Assembly (NCBI GenBank): GCA_016946835.1
Contig: JACVTC010000039.1
Location: forward strand, 427,501 to 491,500
Length of the DNA: 64,000 bases
Origin: Neocallimastix lanati (nom. inval.)
Taxonomy: Eukaryota > Neocallimastigomycota > Neocallimastigomycetes > Neocallimastigales > Neocallimastigaceae
Direction of reading: 5' to 3'
Part shown: positions 51,601 to 64,000 of the stretch, one piece after another
Position numbering within the stretch: position 1 is the first letter of the stretch
Layout: every line of letters begins with the position of its first letter
Made by a program: the position numbers and the translations under genes
The notes under the pieces: generated by a model
The model's input: the letters and a program-made list of their open reading frames with translations, nothing else
Told to the model about the DNA's origin: nothing
Database searches by the model: none

Positions 51601-54600
51601 TGAAGTAATTGATTTTTCAAGAAATAATGGAAATATTTTAAATAATAAAAGAAAGCATGGAAAATCTATTACAATTGCTACACCAAATAAAACAAATAGT
51701 GATAATAAAGATAATAATGAAATAGAAATTGTAAATTATAATATAAATTTAAATTCTATATCTAAGGAAAAGAGTATTAATGAAAATAAAAGTGATAGGG
51801 TATTAAGAAGTGCCTCAAAAAATAAAATTGATATTATTAATACAATTAATAAAAACTCTTCTGAAGGAAGTATGAATGTAGATGAGAATATTGAAAATAA
51901 TATAAATAATAAACAAAAAAAAGGTAGACGTTGTAAAATGAATAATGATGTTAGTGTTGTTGATAATAAAAGTTCAAATATTTTATTGAAAAAAACAAAT
52001 AACAATGAAAATAATAATGATAAAAACAATTTAGAAATTATAAATAATGATGTTAATTTAAATGTTGTATCTAAAAGAAAAAGTATCAATGAAAATAAAA
52101 GTGATAGAGTATTAAGAAGTGCATCTAAAATTAATACCAATAAAAATGTTGTAATTAATACTAATTGTAATAAATGTAAGATGAATAAAAGCGATAATAT
52201 CATTAATGAAAATATTATAAATAATGATGAAAAACCAATTATTGTATCAACACAGGAAAATGAAAATGAAAATAAAAGTGATAGAGTATTGAGAAGTGCT
52301 TCTAGAAATAAAACCAATATCGAAATTAATGCGAATTATAATAAAAATAAAGTAAATAGAAATGACAACTTAAATGAAAAAAACGAAAATACTGCGAATA
52401 ACATAAGAAAAAAAGGAAAAACTATTAGTAAGAATAATAATAATAATGATGAAATATATAATAGTTTTCAAGATAATGAAAGCATAAAAATTATAAATGA
52501 TAAAAGTTCAAATATCAAGGAAAATAAAAATGATAGAATATTAAGAAGTGCCTCCAATAATAAAGTTACTATAAATAATGTAATTAATACTAACTATTAT
52601 AAAAACAATAAAAATAAAAATGATAATTTCATTAATGAAAATATTACAAATAATGATGAAAGAACGACTATTTCAGAATTACAAGGAAATAAGAATGGAA
52701 ATGGAAGTGATAGAGTATTAAGAAGTGCATCTAAAAATAAAATTAATACAGAAAATATCTTTAATAGAAACAATATTGAAAATAATATAAATAAGGGTAT
52801 TAATATAAATAATAAAAGTATTCTCAATGCCACAAGTGATAAAAGAAAACGTGGAAGACTGAGTACTCATATTAATTGTAAAATGAGTAGTGATAATGAT
52901 AATAATGTTATTAATAATGTTGTTAATGATGTTTCAAATGATAATGAACATTCAAATATTGTATTAAAGGAGAAGTGTATAAATGAAAATAAATATGATA
53001 GAGAACTAAGAAGTCATTCAAAAAATGAAATCAATACAAATAAAACAATAAATAGTAATATTGATGATGATAAAAATAAAAATATTATTACTACCAAAAA
53101 TAATAATAATATAGAAAATAATGCAAATTATGAAAGAAATATTAAAAAACTTATTACTAAAAATGAAATTAATGATGTTTCCAATAGTAACACCACATAT
53201 ATTGTTGATGTGGATAATTTACATGAAAATTCAAATTTTTCATTTGAAAAGTCTAATAAAAATAAAAATGATAGTACATTAAGAAGTAATTCTGTAAATG
53301 AAATTAATACAAATAATAATACTAATAATAATAATGAAAGAAATATAAATAAAAGTATTAATATAAATAACGAAATTAATGAAAAAAATAAAAGGAAGAA
53401 GGTTAGTACTAGTATTATAAAGAATAATAATGAAATTAATGGTGATATTAATAATGATGATATAAACGGTGAAAACTTCTATATTTTATTAGAAGGAAAA
53501 TCCAGCGTTAAAAATGAAAGTGATAGAGTATTAAGAAACAACTCTGAACATGAAAAAAATATATGTTTTATAACCATTGAGGACAACAATGAAACTAATG
53601 AAAATAAAATTATAAATATTACTGATGGAAATATTGAAAATAATAATCATAATAAAAAAAAAAGGGGTAGACCTAAAAAATTTAATAATAATAATAACAT
53701 TAATGAAATAGAAAATATCAATGATAAAAGTTCATTAGCTATAATGGCAAAAAATAACATCAATGAAAGTAAAAATGATGTGATATTAATAAGTAGCACA
53801 GAAGTTAAAGATAATACAAATGATATAGTCAATAATGTTAATACTGAAATTAAAAGGGAAAAAAATATGGAAAATATTGAAAAAAGTCAAAAAAAAAAGG
53901 GTAGACCTAGAAAAATAAATAATAATAATGATAATAATGATAACAATAATAAGTTAGAAATTGTTAATAATGAGAATTCTTATTTTATAACAAAAGAAAG
54001 TAATATTGATAATATTGATAAAATACAAAAAATTAGTGTTGACAATTCAAATATTTTAATAGAAGGAAAAAGTTATAATGAAAATAACTGTAATAATGTT
54101 ATAAGTTATATTCTAGATAAAAAAAACTATAATAATAATATAACCAATAATAATATTATTGAAATTGATGAAAATAAGAATATGTATTTGATTAATGAAA
54201 ATATAGAAAATACTGGATATATTGAAAGAAAAAGAGGTAGGCCTGGAAAAATAAATTGCTATGATAATGAAAATAATGATAGCACTATAAATGATAATAA
54301 CATTGGTAATAATAATACAATTATAAATATTGATTCCATTGAAACTGATAAAAATAAACTAAATATTATTGATAGTATTGAGAAGATAGAGATCATTAGA
54401 AATGACAATATTGGAATAGATGAGAATAGAAGTTTTAATACAACTAATAAAAGTAATGAATTTATTACAAATATTAAAAGAAAAAGGGGTAGACCAAAGA
54501 AAACAAATGATGATAATAATGAAAATAACAATAACATTATAAATGATGATAGCATTGAAACTGATAAAAATACATTAAATAATATTAATAATATTGAAAA

Positions 54601-55302
54601 TACAGAAATTATTAACATTAATAATGTTGGAATCGATAAAAATAAAATTTTTAATATAACTAATGAAAATATTGAACATATTACAAATATTGAAAGAAAA
54701 AGAGGTAGACCTAGAAAAATAAATGGTAATAGTAATATTAATGAAAATAGTGAAAACGTTGGAAATAATGATAACATTGGAAATAATTATAATAATTATA
54801 GTAATGAAATTGATAAAAATAAAATAAATATTATTGATAATATTGAAAAGAGAAAAATCATAAATCTTGATAATTTTAGAAAATATGAAAATAAAAATAA
54901 TAATACAATTAATGAAAGTATTGAACATATTTCAAATATTAAAAGAAAAAGAGGTAGACCTAGAAAAATTAATAATAATGAAAATGATGACAACATTGAA
55001 ATTGATGAAAATAACATTATTAATATTACTAATGAAAGCATTAAACATATTATCAATATTGAAAGAAAAAGAATTGATGAAAGTAAATGCATTAATACAA
55101 CCAAAGGAAATATGATTAATGAAAGTATTGAATATATTTCAAATATTAAAAGAAAAAGAGGTAGACCTAGAAAAATTAATAATAATGAAAATGATGACAA
55201 AATTGAAATTGATGAAAATAACATTATTAATATTACTAATGAAAGTATTAAACATGTTACAAATATTAAAGGAAAAAGAGGTAGACCAAAAAAGATAAAT
55301 TC

Positions 55303-55336
<34 letters not shown>

Positions 55337-55495
55337 ATTGATAAGATAGAAATTATTGATGATGATGATGATGATGTTGTGATTATAGAAAATAGTTCAA
55401 ATAAAAATAAAACTAATACAAATAGTATAATAAATAATATTAACATTGAAGTTGAGAGTATAAATACCAATACTGAAAGTATAGAAATATTATAA
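47127..55495 (+). CDS. Giant SET-domain protein with repeated AT-hooks and DRVLRSxS motifs, 4 exons
   Basis: Exons 47127-47492, 47878-48447, 48589-48729 and 48887-55495 join in frame to 2,561 residues. A SET-like domain spans about 313-430: SGRGLFAKIFIPKYAVLGFY, then CPFHFMNENLNGKPNVEF in the substrate/AdoMet region, and the final IEPGEEIFVDYGKE. The canonical NHSC is not preserved (FMNEN), so methyltransferase activity is uncertain. The following roughly 2,100 residues are Asn-rich and carry about 13 copies of a motif like ENKSDRVLRSASKN (about 50580-53535) and then about eight AT-hooks (KRGRPRK type, 53650-55290), plus one early at about 49875. AT-hooks bind the AT minor groove. I infer a chromatin protein that coats AT-rich DNA. 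An AAT run encodes Asn at about 51511-51596. Confidence 0.88.
54908..55290 (+). repeat. Recent in-frame tandem duplication of an AT-hook unit
   Basis: A segment beginning ESIEHISNIKRKRGRPRKIN at about 54917 recurs at about 55124 with few changes, a period of about 207 bp (69 codons). It preserves frame and the AT-hook, so the array is still growing. Confidence 0.85.
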
Positions 55496-56121
55496 ATAAT
55501 GGAAGAAAAATTGTTAGTCTTAAAAAAATAAATAATGATAATTATAATAATATAACAAATAATAATAAATAAATCAATACATTAGAAGAAAAAAATATTT
55601 ATATAAATAAAACCCATGGAGTAATGAAAAACTATTTCTAATATAATTAATAATAACAAAATAGAACTCAATAAAAATAATACCATTAATAATTATAACA
55701 TTACTAAAAAATATTCTAATAAAAGCTGGTATTACTTCAAATAAGAAGTTAATGAAAATGGAAAAAATGATAATATTACAGAATTTCATTAAAAATAATG
55801 ATATTAATGAAGTAAATTCAATTATTTCATCGGAATTAGAAAATAATATTATTATAGAAGATGATTCTATTTTAAAAAAGTTCATTAATAATTTCTTTGT
55901 TCTTATTAAATCCATTCATAAAACTAGTAGTAACGAAAAATATAATAATCTTGGTACAGAAAATGAATTAAAAAATGAAAAAGTATCAAAAAATCAAAAA
56001 GTAATTGATATTGAATCAAAGTCATTAAAAGAAAAAGTTTTAATAAATCAAAATATTATATCACCAATAAACAAAGGTAATTGTACATCAGAACCAAGTA
56101 AATTATTAAGATTATTACAAG

Positions 56122-56204
<83 letters not shown>

Positions 56205-56267
56205 GAAAAAGTCTTTGAAAGCACTGAAATATTAAAATTGATGGAAATTTTTAAACAAATAGGATGA
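55496..56267 (+). pseudogene. Decayed 3' continuation of the SET gene, or small Lys-rich ORF
   Basis: Past the SET stop codon the sequence still reads like the same Asn-rich repeats in shifting frames (for example NGRKIVSLKKINND at about 55499). A frame at 55752-56267 (171 residues) is open, Glu/Lys/Ile-rich and contains about 25 consecutive lysines from a 77-A tract (56126-56202). It may be the former C-terminus of the SET protein, now outside its frame, or a separate small gene. The poly-A tract is prone to slippage in sequencing and in the cell. Confidence 0.4.
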
Positions 56268-57163
56268 AATTAATTAAAAAAAAAAAAAAAATTCCTTAAA
56301 AAAGAAAATTAAATAAATTGAAAAACAATAAAAAATAAAAAGAAAAAAATTTAATTTTGAGAATTTATTTAAACATTATATTTGTATATATAATTGATTT
56401 ATATATAAATAAATATAATTCTTATAAAAGTTTTGTTTTCAACTCATCGTTATATTACAAATAGATTTTATATAATAGTTGATTTTAATATTTATATGAT
56501 TTTATGATATAGCATTAAAAAATATAAATTTTTTTTAAAAAATTTTTACTTTTTTCATATACCATAAATATATATATAGGTTATATATATATTATTTTAT
56601 TTATTTTATTATAATTACTTTTATTCATATATTGATCAATACAAAACAAGCATAATCATAATCAAATATCATAATTTATTTATATTTATATTTATATTTA
56701 TTTTTTTTATTTTTTATTTTATTTTTTTTTTTTTTCTCATACTAATTTATTTATATATTCAATTTAACAAATATTAAAATTTATCTTTTCATACTATAAA
56801 TTTAAAAATTTAAAATTCATATAAATTATTCATAAAAAAAAAAAAAAAAAAAAAAAATTCATTACTAAAAATTAATAAATAAATTAATAAAAATTTATTA
56901 TATTAGAACGTCTTTACATTTATTTAATTTATGATATTGTTAATAAATATTGAAATGTATTAAACAGTAATTATATATATAATTATTTAATTTAATTAAA
57001 AAATAATTATAAAAAAAAAACTTTTTTTTATAACTTTTATTAAATTATTAATAATAATAATAAAAATAATAATAATAAAAATAAATTATTAAAATTTAAT
57101 TAAATACATAAAAATAAATAAATAAATTAAAAAAGAAAAAAATAATTAAAAATAATAGAATAC
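56268..57163. other. AT-rich region between convergent SET and coilin genes
   Basis: 3' ends of two convergent genes. Only A/T runs seen. Confidence 0.6.
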
Positions 57164-58148
57164 TCATTCATCTAATTTTTTCGCATCTATCAAGTCAGAA
57201 ATATTAATGGTAAATTCTTCTTTATTAGCAAAACCAACATCATCCACAACAACTTCTATATTATCATTTTCAGAATTTTTACTATTATTAAATATTTCAG
57301 AATATTCTTCACCTTTATGTGATATAAATTGAGGTTCTAATTTTAATGTTGCCTCTTTAGTTGAAGTATTATAATTTACAACAGTAGCTTCCTATTTTCA
57401 TTATTATATAATTATAAAGGAATTATTTAGTAATAAAAAATTTTTGTTCTATTATTTTTGTATTATATTAAATTTAAGTTTACTACTAACTTTATAATCA
57501 GAAACCATAGGAGTCCATCCACTACCCATATCCAATGTCTAAAAAATAATAAATAAAAGTAGATATATTATCATTTAAAATAAATATTATTTTTATTAAT
57601 TAAAAAAATTAAATAACATATGAAAATTTATTTATATTACCTTAAATGCTATTTTTTTTCCGACTTCAAGATAACTATCAATTGGGTTTAATTTTTCATA
57701 ATCTTCTTTTGTTCTTTTAATTTTTTCATTTTGTTTATTTTCTTTATTATCATTATATATTTCTTTTTTTTTTTGTTCATTATTCTGTTTTGATTTTAGT
57801 TCATTTTCATTGGTTTTTTCATTATCTATATCATTTCTATTATTTTTATTAATTTTATCAGATTCTTTTTTATCTTTAAATATTTCTATTTTATTTTCTT
57901 CGTTATCATTGCTTTTATTGATTTTTTTATTTTTATTTCTATTTCCTCTAGTTCTTCTTCTCTTCCTTTTCGATCTTGACTCCTGTTGTCCATCATGAAG
58001 ATCAGCATATGTAATAATCATTTTTGGTTCGTCATCACTAATTTCCTACTCATAAAATATATATATATAAATATATATATGAAATTATATATATTATTAT
58101 TAAAGAAGTTTATATTATTATTAAAACTTATTTTTATATTATAAATAA

Positions 58149-58215
<67 letters not shown>

Positions 58216-59265
58216 TAAATAAATAAATAAATAAAAAATAAAAAAAAAATAATAATTACATTTGTTCCATTATTATTATCTTCATCAAAATATACATGTG
58301 AACTTTTTATATTTTTTATATTTTGAACAACCTTTTTTTTGTGAGTACCTGATAATAATGGTGGTTCTATATTAAAATTTTTATTTAACTCAGATCTTTG
58401 ATTTATATTAAATGAAATATTATCAGTATCAATATTAGTTTCGTTTGTATTTAATTTGTTATCCTTCTTTAAATTCTTTTTTTCATCATGAGTTTCATTA
58501 TTTGAACTTTCATTACTACTACTTCTGTTGTTACTTTCGTCACTGACACTGCTACTACTACTGCTACTGCTGTTTTTGCTGTCACTACTGTCACTACTGT
58601 CACTACTGCTACTGCTACTGCTACTATTACTGCTACTACTGCTACTACTGCTACTACTGCTGCTACTACTGCTATTACTACTACTGCTGCTGCTGCTACT
58701 ACTACTGCTATTGATACTACTACTGCTATTGATACTACTACTGCTATCACTTGAACTACTACTACTGCTACTGCTACTATCGTTATCATAACTATCGCTG
58801 CTGCTATCAATAGAACTACTGCTACTGCTACTGAAGTTTGATTCATTTTTTTTTGAATAAATCTTACTTCTTTTATTTTCTAATTTTCTTATTTTTTTCT
58901 TATTTGAATATAAATCTTTCAAATAATTGTTGATAAATGATCAAAATGATATATTTTAGAAATAAAAAATTTCAATTAATTATTCAAATTATTATCTAAA
59001 ATATATGTAATATTGAAAGAAAATTATATATAATATTAACTTTTTAAGATTTTGGCCTTTCTTTTATTTATATAATCTATTTCATTTTTATCTACATATT
59101 CAATGCTTTATAATATATTATATTAAAAATAATACAAAAATAATAATTAAAATAATTAAATAAATAAGTATTATTTTTTTTTATATTAAAATACTTTTAA
59201 CAATTTATCTTTTATTTCATTTTTTGCTTTGTTTTACTTTTTATATTTTATTTAGTGTTATCTTA

Positions 59266-59301
<36 letters not shown>

Positions 59302-59629
59302 TATTTTTTATCTATTATCACACCTTTATTATTACTATTATTATTATTATTTTACATTAATGTGCTATACTTTACCTTATCAAATCATCATTTCGAATTA
59401 CATCCTTCGTCAATTCATTATCAACAAGTTCATACCCATCTAATGATAATTTTAATAAAGATGAATTAATCTTTTGAACACTTTTTTTTATTAATAAAGA
59501 CTGATAAAGAATATCATCTAAAATGTTTTCTTTTAAATCTTTAATATAAACTTCCGTTGCTTTTATTGCATATAAACATCGAATTGGTGGTAATGGTGGT
59601 TCAAATGACAATTTTACACGAATTGGCAT
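57164..59629 (-). CDS. COIL: Coilin homologue (Cajal body scaffold), 6 exons
   Basis: Exons from 59629 down: 59629-59376, 59105-59041, 58915-58260, 58045-57641, 57538-57491, 57391-57164; 1656 nt, 551 residues (human coilin 576). Residues 1-about 90 match the coilin N-terminal self-association domain: RVKLSFEPPLPPIRC, then LDGYELVDNE and VIRNDDLIS. A Ser-rich/acidic middle follows, with a basic NLS-like cluster SRSKRKRRRTRGNRNKNKK at about 340. The C-terminal Tudor-like domain begins near 452: VGKKIAFKTLDMGSGWTPMV, SDYKEATVVNY; human coilin has VGEKIAFKLLELTSSYSP, VSDYKEGRI. Coilin scaffolds Cajal bodies, where spliceosomal snRNPs mature, in the nucleus. Domain order, length and both terminal signatures agree. 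All exon joins keep frame. Confidence 0.88.
58151..58208. repeat. 58-bp poly-A tract within a coilin intron
   Basis: Poly-A on the + strand, hence poly-U in the coilin pre-mRNA, inside intron 3 (58046-58259). It takes up over a quarter of the intron and ends 51 bp from the donor site. Confidence 0.9.
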
Positions 59630-60421
59630 TATTAAAAATATAAATTATATAAATAATATAAATTGAACTATAACAATATATATTAACAATTTAATAATTT
59701 ATTATAGATTAATATTTATTAAGTTTAAATTTTTATAACTTTTATTGTATATTTGTATATTTGTAAATGAGATTTTCACATATATAATTTAATATTACTA
59801 AATAATATTTTGTAGTATAAAGAAATTTTTCTATTTTAAGAATACATTAAATGTAGATATTTGCATTTATATATTTATATTTTAAATATAATATATAATA
59901 TAAAATATTTTATAAATTAATTAAAATAATTGAAAAAAAAATTGTGTAACCATATTAATATTCATATATTCCATATTAAAAGTTTTATACCAATTATTAT
60001 TGTAATTAGAAAAAAATAAATAATTTAAACTGGTTTTTAATCTAAACTATTTAATTTTTTTTTTTCTTCTTAGAAATCTTAATTGTAATAAAAAAATATC
60101 TAAAATAAAAAAAGTTTATATTTTTATTATTTATAATAATAAAAAATGAATCATTCATTCAAAATTTAAAATTATATCATATTTTACTTTTTCAATAAAT
60201 TAAATATCTAAGTTTTTATTAAAATTATCTGAATTTTCATTTATATTAAATCTTTTTTTTTTTTATTATTACATTTTTTTTAATCGAAAAATTATCAATT
60301 TAAAAAAATATATTTTTTACTTTATAATATTTTTATATATCTAAGTATCCGATAATTTAGTAGTATATTTTTTTTTTTTATTATTATATAAGACATATTT
60401 TACTAACTATTTAATATATTT

Positions 60422-60458
<37 letters not shown>

Positions 60459-61206
60459 ATATATATATGATTAAATATATTAATTAAATATATTTAAAAT
60501 ATATATTATAAAATAATTTAATATAAATAGAAAAAAAAATATAATTAACTAAATTGTAATTAAGATTATTTAAATTAAATTTATTTCATAAATATTATAA
60601 ATATTTAAAGCTGAAGAATTTAATTGATATCAATTACTTATTAATTAAATATTAATTTCGTAAAAAAGGGGGAAATATGGAAAAAAAAAAAAAGTTAATA
60701 TCTTTAAAATAAATCTTTCATCATTACTTATATTATTTAAAAATATTTAAATACATATAAAATATCTTCATATTTATTACTTATACAATATTAAAAAAAA
60801 AAAAAATAAAAATAATAATAATAAAAATATATAAAGAAAATAGTTTTAAAATAATTTTATAAACTGCTCAACCAATAAAAATAGTATTTGTCTATTCAAT
60901 AATTAAATATTCAAATATATATATATTTAATATATATAGCAAGCAAAAAACATAATATTATCAGACTTTTATTACAAAAGTTTTAACTACTGGATGACAG
61001 AATATCACTTTCAATCATATAATTTAATTTATCTTCAGGATATTCTTTGTTTAAATAATATTCCAATTTTGAGAATATATAAAAAATTTATCAACACTGT
61101 TAATAAGTAAATAATCAAAAAATAATAATAATAATAATAATAATAATATAATATATATACAAATATAAGTTATACTCTATATTACAATAAATAAATTATA
61201 TTCATA
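59630..61206. promoter_or_regulatory. Shared upstream region of divergent coilin and MATE genes
   Basis: 1.6 kb between two divergent start codons. It should hold both promoters, but no specific motif stands out. A 31-bp poly-A lies at 60423-60453. No gene is seen inside. Confidence 0.5.
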
Positions 61207-61885
61207 ATGGATAAGCCATCAATCACAAATAATAAAAAGGATTTTAAATTAAAATATGGTATTAAATTAATATATGATAATAAACCTCGTAACATAACAT
61301 CAACTTCAAGAGAAAATAATAATAGATCCGCTAAACCTGAAAATCCTATTAATATGATCAAGGATTATGGTACTATACCACCAAATATTTCAACTTCAAC
61401 ACTAAATTTTCAGCCGGATTACTTTAAAAGAATGTCTCATCATTCACCATTTGGAGGATCTTCATCATATTATTATTTCCAAATGGCTGGTTTGTACCCT
61501 TCAAGTGTTAGAAAAGCTGGAGTAAAAACAAATAATTGCTATACAGTTGTAAAAGGTAATTATGAAAATGGTTTAAATATCCCTCTTCTTATTCATAGTA
61601 ATGAATTACAGTATGAACAAGAAAATGACAATAACGATAATGATGATATTGAAAATGTATCAAAAATGAGAAAATTATACAAATCAGAATTTAAAGTTCT
61701 ATCAAAATATTCAATTCCTATTATCTTTTCTGAAATATTAAGAAATACATTACTTATGATGCCTATATTGTTTATTGGTCATAGAACAGCATTTGAACTT
61801 GCCGCTATTACCTTAGGTAAAACTAAAAAAAAAAAAAAAAACCAAAAATACTACAAATATTATTTATTAAATCATAAATTAAAAT

Positions 61886-61925
<40 letters not shown>

Positions 61926-63937
61926 TTAGTAATGATTTCATAAATCACTATTATATAATTGATTAATCTTAATCTATAATATTACAATAACAGGTAGTAC
62001 ATATTGCAATGTTACTGGTTGGTGTTTATTAATTGGTATGGATTCAGCATTAGATACACTTTGTTCACAAGCCTATGCTGCAGCCAATACTCTTGAAGAA
62101 AAGAAGATTGTTGGAGAAATTCTACAAAGAGGTTTTGTAATTTTAATGACTATTTGTATTTTTATCGTTGGTCTTTGGTATATAGATAATTACTGATTAT
62201 TTATATTTTAAAATTTATATATTTATTACTACACTAATTTATTTATTAATTATTTCACTAATGTAACATTAATTAAGGCAATTCACTGAACCTATTTTAT
62301 TATTATGTCAACAAGATCCTGATATCTCTGAATTAGCTGGGGTATTTTCAAGATTTTCATGTTTGGGTTGTATGTAATCCGTTTATTTTAAAAATATAGT
62401 TAAATAAAATAATATTTATGTATATTTAATATATATTTATATTTTTTTTATATTTATATATTATTACTAATTAAATATTTCATTATTATTTTATAATTAG
62501 TAATACCATATGTTGTCTTCGAATGTGAAAAAAAGTTACTCCAAATTCAAGGTATAATGTATGTACCAACATTTATTATTGCCAGTGCTTTACCAATCAA
62601 TGCTTTTCTTCATTATTATTTCATCTTTTCAAAATGGAGTCCACTTCCAGATGAAATTGCATACATTGGTTCTCCATTTTCAACTGCTATTACTTTTTCA
62701 TACATGAGTATTATAGGATTACTCTACATTAAATATGTTAATGGTAAAGAATGTTGGGGAGGTCTAGATCTTAAGTGTATCTTCAATTTCAAAAAATGGA
62801 TAGAATTTTTAAAGCTTGGTAAATAATATATACCTTAAAATTAACTTAATTATTTAATAATTTTATAATTCAAATATATTGAATTATAATAAACTTTAAC
62901 AAAAAAACAAAATAGAATGAAATGAAATAGTAATAGTAATAATAATAATTATTATTATAAAAATAATATTTATATAGGTTTTCCTGGTGCTATTATGGTT
63001 TGTAATGAATGGTGGGCTTATGAGGTTTGTGCATTACTGGCAGGTATTCTTGGCGAAACTCAATTAGCAGTACAATCTATATTTTCATCAATTACAAATT
63101 ATTCCTATAATATACCAATGGGTTTATCTATGGCGACAACTCTAAGACTTGGATATCAGTAAATATTCATATATTTTAATATTAAAAAAAATAAAAAAAA
63201 AATTCAATAAATAAAATAATAATAAATAAATAAATGAATAACATTATATTATATTATATCATATAATACATTAAAATGAAATGCTTTATAAAATAAAGCC
63301 TTGGTGAAAAAAGCAGTAAAAAAGCAATTGCAACAACAAGAATCTCAATATTTATGGCATTTTGTTTTGGTTTAGTAAATTCACTAGTTCTATTGATTTT
63401 CAGACATCAATTACCTAAAATATTTACGAACAGTGAAAAAGTTATCAAGGAATGTTCAAATATATTAATTATTGGTGCATTTTATCAATTGAGTGATGGT
63501 TTAGCCACCATAGGTACAGGTATATTGAAAGGTTCAGGACACCAAAAGAATGGTGCTTTAATTAATTTTGTCGCATATTGGATTATTGGTTTACCACTTG
63601 GTATTTTACTATGTTTTGTATTCAATTTAGATTTAAATGGTAAAATTTTAAATTTTTAATTAGCAAAAATAAAATTTTAAATTTTATAACAATTTTTTTT
63701 TTTATATCTTTAAATAAATTAATATATATATATAATAGTAAATTAGAACTGAACAAATTATTATATTAAATATAATAAATATATTTAATATATTTAATAT
63801 ATAAATAATATTTAGGTATATGGATTGGTATGGCACTAGCATTATTCTCTGTTATGGTCTTAGAATTTATTACCATTTACCGTATAGACTGGTCAAAAGA
63901 AGTAGAAGCAACAATTGAAAGAATTAGTAAAAATTAA
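61207..63937 (+). CDS. MATE-family multidrug/toxin efflux transporter, 7 exons
   Basis: Exons 61207-61816, 61994-62177, 62278-62369, 62501-62818, 62978-63158, 63299-63639 and 63816-63937 give 615 residues. MATE transporters export organic cations and drugs in exchange for H+ or Na+ across the plasma or vacuolar membrane. Family signals: SIPIIFSEILRNTLLMMPIL (first TM), GMDSALDTLCSQAYAA (the MATE GxxxALxTxxxQAYGA motif), EWWAYEVCALLAGILG (the conserved WWxFE motif) and KGSGHQKNGALINFVAYWII near the C-terminus. About 12 hydrophobic segments are expected. The first 160 or so residues are hydrophilic, as in yeast Erc1-like members. The nearest group is eukaryotic MATE; substrate unknown. The model is complete at both ends and in frame. 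Confidence 0.95.
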
Positions 63938-64000
63938 AATATAGGTATTATACGGATATAATAAATCTTGGAACTTTATTTAATACAAAAAATAATACAA
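63938..64000. other. 3' flank of the MATE gene
   Basis: Window end; no further feature. Confidence 0.6.

Noticed and set aside
51736-55470. Several Leu/Ile-rich - strand frames up to 224 residues, resembling membrane proteins
   Set aside because: Antisense shadows of the Asn/Lys/Ser-rich SET exon. No start context, motif or independent composition.
58528-58791. Leucine-rich frame on the + strand
   Set aside because: It is the antisense of the coilin Ser-rich tract; the repeat composition alone keeps it open.
61207-63937. Clustered metabolic pathway involving the MATE transporter
   Set aside because: Neighbours (coilin, SET) have nuclear roles; no biosynthetic gene is adjacent in the window.

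Overview
The window looks like nuclear DNA of an early-diverging fungus, most likely an anaerobic gut fungus (Neocallimastigomycota). The evidence is extreme A+T richness with homopolymer runs up to 77 bp, long ATT/AAT microsatellites, many short almost pure A/T introns with GTAA/GTAT donors and TAG/AAG acceptors, Asn-rich proteins encoded by AAT runs, and fungal-type LTR elements (a Copia element and a chromodomain Ty3/Gypsy element). The lineage is an inference from composition and gene style; other AT-rich eukaryotes such as dictyostelids are not strictly excluded.

Layout. Positions 1-11.9 kb hold a Copia element on the + strand. A very young Ty3/Gypsy element (5160-11073, two 643-bp LTRs identical by eye, GTTGA target duplication) is inserted inside it, with its coding region on the - strand. 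The single-copy gene territory follows: a short-chain dehydrogenase (13497-15572, +), a cyclophilin A (19667-21088, -), a long AT-rich gap with a decayed ankyrin-repeat gene (about 24.8-25.4 kb), a divergent G-protein alpha subunit (26991-29889, +), an Abp1/drebrin-like actin-binding protein (30914-34088, -), the AC40/RPAC1 subunit shared by RNA polymerases I and III (35208-37418, -), and a SAM-HMG-box DNA-binding protein (38174-41211, -). A repeat-rich graveyard (41.2-47.1 kb) carries a Copia fossil and another decayed element-like stretch. Then come a 2,561-residue SET-domain protein with repeated AT-hooks and a second repeated motif (47127-55495, +), a coilin homologue (57164-59629, -) and a MATE-family transporter (61207-63937, +).

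Exon structures were worked out by hand. For every intact host gene the exon lengths sum to a whole number of codons and the translation runs through the family's conserved motifs, so the models are fairly reliable, although no transcript evidence was available. The genes do not form an operon-like unit. Abp1, RPAC1 and SAM-HMG lie in the same direction, SET and coilin are convergent, and coilin and MATE are divergent across a 1.6-kb gap.

The most interesting items are a recognisable coilin in a fungus, the SET protein with about 13 copies of a DRVLRSxS motif and about nine AT-hooks (unusual and possibly undescribed), an exon-pair duplication in Abp1, a dehydrogenase whose nucleotide-binding glycine motif is eroded, a G-alpha lacking both the myristoylation signal and the TCAT motif, and a Gypsy LTR carrying a tRNA-like A-box/B-box sequence.
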